Shown here: positions 14,761-25,009 of the stretch, piece after piece
Position numbering within the stretch: the first letter of the stretch is position 1
Layout: every line of letters begins with the position of its first letter
Assembly (NCBI GenBank): GCA_029339505.1
Contig: JAQISU010000114.1
Coordinates: forward strand, 2,094,501 to 2,158,500
Direction: 5' to 3'
Source: Unio delphinus
Taxonomy: Eukaryota; Mollusca; Bivalvia; Unionida; Unionidae
Length of the DNA: 64,000 nucleotides
Program-made: the position numbers and the translations under genes
Notes under the pieces: model-generated
Told to the model about the DNA's origin: nothing
Database searches by the model: none
Seen by the model: only the letters and a program-made list of their open reading frames with translations

Positions 14761-15984
14761 TTTGTTATAATACAGTACATTATTTTCTTCACGTTATATT
14801 TTGCATCACTTTCATATCTTCTTGAAGTTTGTCTGTAGTTACTGATGTTAAACATTGAGAGTCGTTTTATAATATTATCTTTCACTATCAATAAGTTTAT
14901 ATTAAAATACATTGCACATTACCTTTACTAATTCAACAAAAATACACTTATTATGCAGTGTTTGCAACTTAATGTTACTATGCAGATTTATTATCATTTT
15001 AAATGCAACGCAAAGTTGATTTTCCACGAACATCGACGCACAGAATGAATGTAAATATAAAATGAGATTGTATTTTGTACTATTAATCATGAGTTAAAAT
15101 CAAACTGATATGGAAGATCAGTCAATTTCCTTTCCTGTTATTTCATCCTCTATTCGAAAACTAGAACTCATGATATATTTTATAAACTGTGATTATTAAT
15201 ATACGTAGGTTGTCTGTCCAGAAACGGAAAAGGTGGAGAACAATTGCCCTTCCCAGTTATAAAAAGAGGTCATTTAAATGCAAACTGGGGCTGCAAATGC
15301 ATTCAACGGTTTACTGTTTGTTGAAAAGAATTCAATTTCGTCCTATAAGTATAAGCTCTGTCATTGTAGAATTATTATGTTTGCAAACACCATTCACTTT
15401 TCCAGGAATATTTGATATGAATCAGTCACTGATGAGTGAAGATTACCTCCTGCTTTCTTCAATTTACTGTTCATTAAATTAACTGCTCCCTTAATTGTTA
15501 GAGTTTTCAAGGAAACTATAGCTAATCGTGCTACAGTCTGACTCAACGACAACTGACTAAAAGTATAATATTCTTAAAAATAGAATATTCACTGCAAAAA
15601 TTAATAAGTCCACGACCTTGTATCTTTGATTATGTGAGTCCCCTTTCACGACCCTTATAGACCTGGACTTCAGTTTCAATTCCTCTTGCACAAGTAACAT
15701 TCTACTCTAGAATTGTCTTGGGCATATGAGTCTACCATGTTTCCTACCTGGAAATAAATGATTGTTGTTTTGGTGGTTTAGTGCCGAAACCACTGATCTC
15801 GGCTTAGTAGATTAACCTTAATTTCTAGCCCAGCTGTTTACTCACAATGCTAACTTAAAGTATTTGCTTCTTCGGTTACTAGGTTCAATTTATACACAGA
15901 TAAATATCCAATCATGACAATCTAATCATACACATTTGCTTTGTTTCATATGACTGTTCAGCCGCATTTGAGAGAATTACGCAC

Positions 15985-16359
15985 TTATTTTATGGTATAA
16001 ATCTCTAACATGCGATGAGAAGGGTCAGAAGAAAATATTAAACACCTGCTAATTTGATGAACATAATGTGTTATCTGGCAGGCGATCAAATAAACAATCA
16101 CATGATACTGCTTTTTTTTTACATATGGATACAACTTTTGGGGAATACTGTATGTTATCCATCCGTTTCCCAAGTTAGTTTCGAGCCAAGCCATGTCTTT
16201 ATCAAGTAGATACAGAAGCAAAATAGCAAAGTCTCTAACGCGCATTGTGTATATTATCAGATTAAAATTTTCAATATCATTGAATACATCTTTGATGACA
16301 TGAGCTATTTTTTGAGGGTCATGGCCATATGACGTAAGAACTTCGAATCTTTTCAACAC
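15985..16359 (-). CDS. Hypothetical open frame, possible exon
   Basis: An uninterrupted 124-codon frame has protein-like composition, with segments such as IKDVFNDIENFNLIIYTM and LLLYLLDKDMAWLETNLG. A CGTGTTTAG acceptor-like sequence stands directly before it on the minus strand. It lies inside the copy-B-only segment, so there is no duplicate to test conservation. Family unknown. Confidence 0.25.
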   Translation of the reverse strand: MLKRFEVLTSYGHDPQKIAHVIKDVFNDIENFNLIIYTMRVRDFAILLLYLLDKDMAWLETNLGNGWITYSIPQKLYPYVKKKQYHVIVYLIACQITHYVHQISRCLIFSSDPSHRMLEIYTIK

Positions 16360-16551
16360 TAAACACGTATTATTTTATTTTGTAACAATCAAAATGGGTA
16401 TAAGACATCAGCAATCAAACATACACATGTAAAGTGCATCTCCGTATTAACAGTTATCATTTTCCTCAACACTCTTATGTTGTAATCGCGTGCTTGCCAG
16501 TTCTTCTACGCTAGAATCTGAGTGTACGCCTGTGTCCTACTAACGATATCA

Positions 16552-16630
16552 ATGAAGAAAAGTATACTCTGGTGCGGCGGTGCAATTTTCTTGCTTACAC
16601 TGTTCGCAGCTGGGGTTACGTTATGCAGAA
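16552..16630 (+). CDS. Possible signal-peptide first exon
   Basis: ATG at 16552 starts MKKSILWCGGAIFLLTLF, a basic start followed by a hydrophobic run and small residues, typical of a signal peptide. It is followed by GTAAAT, a plausible donor, at 16631. It could be exon 1 of a secreted protein. A downstream piece ending at 16864 contains a cysteine (DSCPSSKLSFYG) but I cannot connect them with confidence. Confidence 0.25.
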
Positions 16631-16862
16631 GTAAATATATTATTACAGCTAATTATGTTAATTGTTTTTATTCCTTCACGTATTTCGTTATCAAACACTC
16701 ATTTGATTATGTCATGCTTGATCACTCACTTGGTAATTATATCATATTCAAGAAACGTCAGGTGTACAAGCCGTCTTGAAATATACATGGATTCTTGCCC
16801 AAGTTCTAAGTTATCTTTCTATGGATTACAGAGTAAGCACAACGATGGACCTTTTTCAATTT

Positions 16863-16936
16863 AGATACATACATACATACATACATACATACATACATAC
16901 ATACATACATACATACATACATACATACATACATAC
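16863..16936. repeat. (ATAC)n microsatellite
   Basis: About eighteen tandem ATAC units, followed shortly by (TA)n that ends at the junction of the copy-B-only segment. Confidence 0.95.
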
Positions 16937-17189
16937 AATGTTGGGACATACTGATATATATATATATATATATTGATTGACTTACAGACAAACAAATCAA
17001 CATACATTTATATTGACAGATATGCATATTTAAGTAAGTTTGTGTGACTCGGAAGTTGTCGAGAAATGACCAAAGATATTCAAAGTAAGAAATGTTTGTT
17101 TATTCGTATTTTAAATTACATGAACATCATAAACCCTTGCGGAGCTTTGTAAAGATCTATTCAATATGTGTTGCAAGCAGGTGGTTTGT

Positions 17190-17705
17190 TCAACCATATG
17201 TTGGTACACATTCAGCATTGCATCCGCCACAGTAGTTTGCTCTGTAATAGTAATAGTAATAGTTGTATTAGTATTAGTCAAAGATGATGTTACTAGTAGC
17301 AATGATATTGTTCTTAATAGTTGTAAGCGTCAGAAAGACAATGCTAATAATAATAATAATCATCATCATTATTATCGACATAATCTGTATCCTCTTTCTC
17401 TGCTTTTCCTTCTTACCGTTGCTAAAGTTGCAATTTTCAACAATGTCTTATCTGTCTTCTTTTTCCTCTACATTTTTATTATAACTGCTTCTAAGTAGAA
17501 TACCGAATATTCTTGTTGACCAAACCTATTATCTTTTGACCCGGTAATTAAGACATTTACAGTGACAGTTATAAACAATTCAACTCAAATCTACATGGAG
17601 ACCATAAGATTGCATTATGCTTACTATATAAACACCTTTGAATTATTCAAAGCAGGCGAGACAAGAACATGTTAAAAATGACAAGCAGTTCTTAATTTGT
17701 TAAAA

Positions 17706-17776
<71 letters not shown>

Positions 17777-17981
17777 TCATTCATTCATTGATCCATCGAT
17801 ACGTTGGAGTAATTCGTGCTTAAATCCCTACGGCGTTGTAGGTTTAAACATTGATTTAGCGTGTAAGTTGTCGGGGAAAGAAAATGGATTAATACCTGCA
17901 TATGGTTCCTGGAGGACAGTACTTATTTGTACAAGGGTCCTGATAGCAAAACACCTGCACACATCCTATAATAATAATAAT

Positions 17982-18018
<37 letters not shown>

Positions 18019-18342
18019 GTCATTACAACGGGTCAGAGCAGCAAACAACTGTGCTTGAGGCAGAGAACGATTTGATGCAATACTCGTTCATGAGACTTAG
18101 CTTCAATGAGTTTTAGGTTGATATGCATGAAGAGAAGTTCGAAAGAAGGGGAGTAATTATAAATGTATCGTTGCTCCAACTTACAAACAAAACAAATATT
18201 AGCATTATATTTGTTTTCTACTTTGCATGTCCTAATTCATTAGACAAAGTGAAGTAAACCAAACGTTTTAAAAAATATATAATTCAAATTTGAATCAAAA
18301 TACAAATGTCAAACTATTGGAACAGATACATTTTTTTTTTTT

Positions 18343-18386
<44 letters not shown>

Positions 18387-20537
18387 TTCACAAAATTCCG
18401 AATGTCAATTGTTATTTGCATAAATGCTAAATACAAGAACATTTCTGTGATTAAAAAGCTCAGATAGATGGTCTTGGCGAGATAACCAACCAAATACTTT
18501 GGCAACAAGAGTTTTAAATTATTCCAGAAATAAAGCCATTTAAAACTAGCGTGTAAAATAAAATATAATAAGTGTTACACACTATGGAACAATGAAGGTA
18601 ATACAGCCATACGTTTTATGTCAGGCCCTCGAATTTACATGGATGCTAAAAATGTGACGATTAATCCAGATAGTGAAGCTTTCGTGTCGCTTCTAGCTTA
18701 ATCTAAAAATGATCCGTGTCATTGTAGTGTATCATACATTATCTAATGATATTGAAACGAATGCAAACGGCACATAGTTGTTATGGATACACACTACCCA
18801 TAACCATATAGGGATTGGGCTACTAATTAATCTCTGAATATAACTTAATTGAAATTTAAAAAAATTAAATGATAATAATTTATGTGCTAGATTGGCAAAC
18901 AAACCACACATGCTTCGATTAAATAGAGTTAGATAATTAGCAAAAACCATTCAGCATTCAAAAATATGTTCCATATGTTGTTGTGACCCGTTCTGTTAAA
19001 CACGGGGCTTTCCTTATCGGCACCAAAAAGCAATCCCTCGCGCCTAGAGTTCATATAGCGATATGCTATTTTGTCCGTAGGAACGAAAATACAGGTCCGC
19101 AAAATAAAATAATGTTTGACGTCAACTATAATCCATAGGCTAAAATTTATAAAATTAATAGCTCAAAATACAATAACTATATTTACCAGCTAATGAGTGT
19201 ATCTTAAAATGATCAATTTTCCATTTCCCAACGGTAGACTATTTATTGCTGTAAATTAATAAGTTGTCTGATATTAAAACGAGTAGTTCCTATTAAATAA
19301 TTTTAAGATAGGTCTGGTGGGTGTATTTCTGCGCATGTACTTTAATTATTGATTCTAGTTTGATTTTTGTCATTTTCTTTATCAGCATAGGCTCGGTACT
19401 TTCAACCGTATTTTATGAAATTGAAGATTATTTTTCTTCATTAAAACTATTAACAACAAAGAACATTACGTTATTTATACTGGCTAGTTGACATTTGCGT
19501 GTCCCTGTTTGATGATAATTGTATTGATATCAAAGGTATATTGTACATTTTTGCGCCTTCAATCATACTGCAACTATAAACTTTGGTGCCTAAACATTTT
19601 TAATTTCCCGCGTGACAATAAAGCAAAGTTCAGATTGGAGTTTATCAATATTGAGTGATCATATATCTGTATGTGTAAGAGAATAATCCAATACCTGTGT
19701 GTGATTGAGTGATCATATACCTGTGTGTTTGTGTGTGATTGAGTGATCATATACCTGTATGTGTGATTGAGTCATCAAATACTTGTGTGTGCTTGAGTAA
19801 TCATATACCTGTGTGTGTGATTGAGTGATCATATACCTGTGTGTGTGTGATTGAGTGATCATATACACGTATATGTGATTGTGTCATCAAATACTTGTGC
19901 GTGTGATTGAGTGATCATATTCCTCTGTGTGATCATACCTGTGTCTCATTTGGTACATTTGCAGTGTACTTTTTGCATTGAAGTTATTCATCTAGAGGTG
20001 AGAGTTTTTTGTTTTTTTTTTGTTTTTTGTTGTTGTTGTAGGGTTTAACGCCATTTTTCAGCACACGACTGGCTATACATCACGGCCAGTATTATTGGTG
20101 GAGGAAGAACCCGGGAAAACACCCGGAAAGAACCACCGACCCACGAGAAGCTACTGACAAGCTTTCTTACTTAACTACATTAGCCGAATCTTAGACTCGA
20201 ACTCACGCAGACAGAGGTGAGATGGCAGTGATCCGTAACGGTGAGCGCTTTAGACCACTCGGCCACTCGGGGTCCCCGAGGTGAGAGTTGAATTCAGTGC
20301 AAAACTTAGTAACTCTCTTAAATTACGAATTAAGTTTTCGCTTTTCGGTAATTACTTTCTCTATCAAAATATAATCTTGAGAAAATAAACTCTGATCAAC
20401 ATCGGCAACGATTGCCAAGAACGTCCAAAACAATGTATACACAATAAAAACAATGCTTGATTTTTAGAGTTTTATCTAGACTAACATCAGATATATTAGT
20501 TGTTAATTTTGCCACATTTAAATTACATAAGGCATGC

Positions 20538-20624
<87 letters not shown>

Positions 20625-21966
20625 TCTACCTGGCGCAGATTCAACAAGATGAAGAGCTGAAACGGATGGAAGACGTTATCAAAAACAATAATAGAGAACA
20701 AAATCAGTCGACTCTTGAAACTGTTACATTTTGTAATAAGTACAAAAATAAACTTTACAATGTGTAGAAAACAATGTTTACTATGAAATTTAGTTCTGGA
20801 ATTTCATTCTTCAAGGATGCAACTGGAAATGTATGAGGAACAATGGACACATTGCTTGTATTGATCCTGTAATGAGACCCATTATGTTTGGCGTGTTTTA
20901 ATATAAATGTATCTATATTCTTCCAAAATACTTCATTTCCATGAAATATATACCTAAATAAATATTTTAAAACAATAGATAAGAAATAAAGGAAGTGGCA
21001 CGGAAAGAGAGAATGTAGGAACAAACAAAGGACGGTGGAAAAACAAACTACAAGTATAACATTTATATCTGATTAACAGATGAATTAGGCTAAAAAGTAT
21101 GACATTTTATTCTTGATAAAATGGATGAATTAGGCTAGTAAGTATGACATTTCCATCTTGATAAAATGGATGAATTAGGCTAACAAGTATGACATTTCCA
21201 TCTTGATAAAATGGATGAATTAGGCTAACAAGTATGACATTTCCAGCTTCATAAAACGGATGAACAAGTATGATATTTCCATCTTGATAAAACGGATGAG
21301 TTAGTCTAACAAGTATGACATTTTATTCTTGATAAAATGGATGAATTAGGCTAGTAAGTATGACATTTCCATCTTGATAAAATGGATGAATTAGGCTAAC
21401 AAGTATGACATTTCCATCTTGATAAAACGGATCAATTAGTCTAACAAGTATGATTTTTCCATCTTGATAAAATGGATGAATTAGGCTAACAAGTATGACA
21501 TTTCCAGCTTGATAAAACGGATGAACAAGTATGATATTTCCATCTTGATAAAACGGATGAGTTAGTCTAACAAGTATGACATTTCCATCTTGATAAAACG
21601 GATGAATTATTCTATAAGTTGTTTTCACTATGTAAAGTTTTTTGCTTGTTCATGACCGTCATGAAAACGTAATTGATTTTATGATTTATGATGTTTACGT
21701 CAAAATCTGGTTTCAATCAGCTCAAGTTCATTATCAAATGAGACATGGAGAAAAAGTGAGTGGTAATACATTTTACACAAAAGATAAGATGCAGAAACAT
21801 CTATTATTTTGGAAACTAGATGACACGTATATGTATATTGATTGTATCTATCAAGAAAACATACAGACAGACAGATATATACAGAGACAGAGATAATAAT
21901 AAATATGTAATACTTACCCAACACTGCTGCCATGAACATAAGACAAAAAATGTGTGCTTTCAGCAT
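17190..21966 (-). CDS. Small secreted eight-cysteine peptide, copy B (3 exons)
   Basis: The exons are 21966-21918 (49 nt), 17965-17896 (70 nt) and 17241-17190 (52 nt), giving 171 nt or 56 codons plus stop. Exon 1 encodes a signal peptide, MLKAHIFCLMFMAAVLG, and ends at a consensus donor (G/GTAAGT). Exon 2 follows a TATAG acceptor formed at the end of an (ATT)n tract. It encodes five cysteines, including the segment DPCTNKYCPPGTIC. Exon 3 follows TTACAG and encodes ANYCGGCNAECVPTYG and a stop. Phases (1 then 2) are mutually compatible. The mature peptide of about 40 residues has eight cysteines. The DPC...CP.GT.C..NYCGGCNA pattern recalls a cysteine module of invertebrate extracellular proteins, but I cannot name the family. 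Introns are about 3.95 kb and 0.65 kb. The role could be defence, inhibition or matrix; this is not shown. Confidence 0.7.
19655..19950. repeat. Minisatellite, GTGTGATTGAGTGATCATATACCT units
   Basis: About ten imperfect units of 24-32 bp varying in their GTGT length. Copy A (about 3150-3210) has only two to three units, so the array expanded in copy B or shrank in copy A. Confidence 0.85.
20007..20277 (-). repeat. tRNA-derived SINE, insertion specific to copy B
   Basis: This is the same family as 6145-6398, full length, with head GAGTGGCCGAGTGGTCTAAAG on the minus strand and an A/CA-rich tail. It is flanked by a 12-bp direct repeat GAGGTGAGAGTT (19995-20006 and 20278-20289). The empty site, with a single GAGGTGAGAGTT, is seen in copy A at about 3281-3292, so it inserted after the duplication. 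Confidence 0.85.
21050..21615. repeat. 45-bp VNTR
   Basis: Tandem units contain GATAAAACGGATGAATTAGG and CTAACAAGTATGACATTTCC. There are about twelve here against three to four at 3962-4110 in copy A. The apparent open frame on the minus strand (repeated HPFYQDGN) exists only because the unit is a multiple of three. Confidence 0.9.
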
Positions 21967-22898
21967 TCTTTTAAATCGAAACGACGGTGAATTTAAATGT
22001 GTTATGTTTATTCCTTAGTTTTTCGGTATTAAATAGACGGCAATTTATATGTTTCCAGGAAACTGGCACGTATTCTTTAACCGGATAAAAATGTATTATT
22101 ATACCAAAAATGAATGTTGACAACCATACCCACATCCTGTTATCATTATTAAAAGGGGTTTTCCTGTTTCTTACTTAGAAATGCTGTCAAAACTTGCTAA
22201 GATATTCTATACACGATTTTGATTTTGGTTTTGATGTATAACTTCCTTTAATATATCTGGTTCATGAGACACCTAAATGAGAGGAAGACTGAAAACATAG
22301 CAATTATATTCCAAATTCCATTCATGTTTCTGATTCGGAAAGAGTTTTATTTGATTTGTTCGACTTAAGTAATAACCCTTCGATCATGTGAGTAGGTATT
22401 ATAAATGTACGAAGTCTTCTAATTATTCAGAGCAGAATTCAAATTAACTGATGACACTTAGTTTCAATGAAGAAAATAATAGTAATGAATTAAGCCTCGG
22501 TTTAATGTTATAATAAGGTAGGTAGTTACCACGATAGCAGAAAAGACATTATTGTATTTTACAAGCCAAAACGAAAACCCACCTATCTACCTCTACACCC
22601 TCCACTAATCATTTACAAGGACAAAAATAGTTTCTTGTCAACAGTGGCAATGTAAAAATTTGTTTATACCTTCCAAGAACTTAATATATTCTTGAAATAG
22701 CCGGTGTTCAGAGATGACACGTACATCTCTTTTTTTATTAATGTGACAGTAACCGATTAAGATAGAATGTATTAGAGATGATACATGTGACTGTCAGTAA
22801 TAGAATATTTACATAAATCGCAGGCAGTTGTATACTAATAAGACACAAGAACAGATCAGGTAAGAGAAGACTCAAGTGACTGTTTATCCAGTTGATCT

Positions 22899-23133
22899 TC
22901 TGTTTGTTTGTTTGTATAGGGTTTAACGCCATTTTTCAGCACACGATAAGCAATACATGGCGACCAGTATTGCTGGTGGAGGAAGAACCCGGGAAAAACT
23001 CCCGGAAAGAACCACCGACCCACGAGAAGCTACTGGCATAACATAACTACATTAGCTGAATCTTAGACTCAAACCCAAGCAGATAGAGGTGAGACGGCAG
23101 TGATCCGTAACGGAAAGCGCTTTAGACCACTCC
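22899..23133 (-). repeat. tRNA-derived SINE, head-truncated
   Basis: This is the ortholog of 6145-6398. Its tRNA head ends at TAGACCACTCC and runs directly into the sequence that in copy A lies 250 bp further on, marking a deletion in copy B. Confidence 0.7.
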
Positions 23134-23299
23134 TGCCAACAACCTTTGAGTTTATATTCTAGATACCTCAATTACATGTTCTGGTATCATGCAATTCTCA
23201 GTCATCGTAATTCTTGCCACTCGGTTTGTTCTTGGTCTAAATGTCCCAGACTAAATCATCAGTACTGTATCATTCTCAAGACCAAAGTTATTGTTGTTA

Positions 23300-24480
23300 T
23301 TAGCGTATCTATTATCTTACATGCAATGTCGGCTCTGGTCATTTTGGCATTCTGCGTCCATAGTTTCTACCGGAATACTTGAGCAACAGTTGTTGCGCAC
23401 ATTTCTACCATAATTCTGATGGCAATGTCAGATACCGTATTTAAACCATATTCAAGACGCTGTTTTGCCATACATTTGAATTCAGACATAACTCACCCGA
23501 GTACTTGATAAATATGTTTTATATAAAGATCACATATGAATTTTATTTTAAAATGGAGATTTGCCTCTAAGAATCAGCAAAGACTTGTAGTAGTGGATTA
23601 TCTCCTCATTATTCATGCATGAAACAAATCTAACATAAAACACACTTTTCAGCCATTGGAGTTTAAAATAAAAATGAATTATATTTTAAATATTTGTTGA
23701 AAAATAGTTGATTAACAAACTATGACAAAAATATACCAGATTCATTCTTAAAATTGAGGGTGCTGGTATTAATTGAATAATTTTACTTTCACTTGATTCA
23801 AATTAAAAGAGAAAATATCTACATATTGCATTTCTGTTATCTCTGCTTGCGTATACTTAACAAATCATAGATTTTCGGATCTCCCTCCGAAAAATGGAAA
23901 AACATATTAATCATATAGAATACAATTTTTTTAATACAAAAAAGATGACAAAAGAGCTAGCCGTTCTGTTTCACACATGCAAATATTGCTCAAATCAAAT
24001 TGCTCATCATAAAGTAGCAACTATCTTAACATTACAGTAAAAATGAATGTAACTAATCGGTGTTACTGTTACAGTAAAAATACATGTAGCTAATTGACCT
24101 TAATGTTACAGTATAAATGCATGTTATTTATTGGAATTGAACTCAACAGTGGTTATACGTTGATTGTTCCATCACCCATAAACCCATACATCTGTAACCA
24201 CAGGGCAAAGTTCTTTCTTGCCACTATTTCTTATCTGAGTAATCACTAACTCTGCTTTTATGCAATATTTATTATATGTAAACCATGTAATTGTTAACTA
24301 CTGAATATGATACCAGCTGTGATAACAATGGCGATGGAAACGATATAAACATTGTATCCAATAAATTATATGCTTTACTGTTAATATTTGATGTAAATTT
24401 ATATCATTCCAGTCATGACACATCAAATCGTTCCATTAGGCGTAGTAATGCAAACAAAATATATATGATGCCTTAAATAT
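23300..24480. other. No feature identified
   Basis: AT-rich unique sequence after the end of the duplication. A 30-bp unit containing TTACAGTAAAAATGCATGT is loosely repeated near 24030-24125. No gene is supported. Confidence 0.4.
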
Positions 24481-24686
24481 ATGAATCGGAGTTTGTTTTT
24501 GTTTTTTGTTTGATTTTCATTGGCTTTACAGCATTTTCAGCACATGATTGGATATACCATTTCGATGAAATGGGAGAGAAGTGTATTTCTCAAGGACACA
24601 CAGCCGAAGCCGGTTCGCAATGACCTGCGCAGATATTTGCATTGCACGTGCGACGCTCTATCAGATTGTACATAACTTGTTGCAAT

Positions 24687-24689
<3 letters not shown>

Positions 24690-24744
<55 letters not shown>

Positions 24745-24789
24745 CCCGTATATGGATCCTGAGGGACGATACTAATACTACTACTGCTA

Positions 24790-24832
<43 letters not shown>

Positions 24833-24865
24833 AACTACTACCACTACTACTACTACTAATAATAA

Positions 24866-24915
<50 letters not shown>
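24690..24915. repeat. Compound (GA)n-(ACT)n-(AAG)n tract
   Basis: Three successive simple repeats, 24690-24742, about 24770-24862 and 24868-24915, follow a SINE-like 3' fragment near 24510-24560. Long open frames in this stretch are low-complexity artefacts. Confidence 0.9.
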
Positions 24916-25009
24916 AAACAAAAAAGAAAAAAAAGAAAAAAAAGAACAATGAGGAACACCAGATACAAATTCAACATTATTTATCACCAAACCATTACAA
25001 CTAATCAGT

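Larger units (their letters stand above)
13633..16972. other. 3.3-kb segment present only in copy B
   Basis: In copy A the sequence CTGTCTCTTAT is followed at once by TGATTGACTTACAG (about 470-495). In copy B the same two pieces are separated by 3.34 kb. The extra segment holds a decayed open frame (13877-14350), a long (AT)n tract (14665-14758), an open frame at 15985-16359, a possible signal-peptide exon at 16552 and an (ATAC)n tract at 16863-16936. I see no terminal repeats, so it may equally be a deletion in copy A. Confidence 0.6.
12605..23300. repeat. Segmental duplication, copy B
   Basis: This is the direct duplicate of 1-6800. Landmark pairs are 186-386 with 13355-13555, 690-770 with 17180-17260, 1380-1490 with 17850-17965, 3540-3670 with 20630-20767, 4440-4490 with 21915-21970, and 6640-6800 with 23130-23300. 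Differences that arose after duplication include a SINE at 20007-20277 with its own target duplication and a longer 45-bp VNTR at 21050-21615. The peptide gene in this copy has intact splice sites and reading frame. Confidence 0.85.

Noticed and set aside
21323..21628. 101-codon frame of HPFYQDGN repeats
   Set aside because: Product of a 45-bp minisatellite whose period is divisible by three; the unit is not otherwise coding.
24537..25004. Long Ser, Val, Phe, Thr or Lys-rich frames on both strands
   Set aside because: Translations of (GA)n, (ACT)n and (AAG)n tracts.
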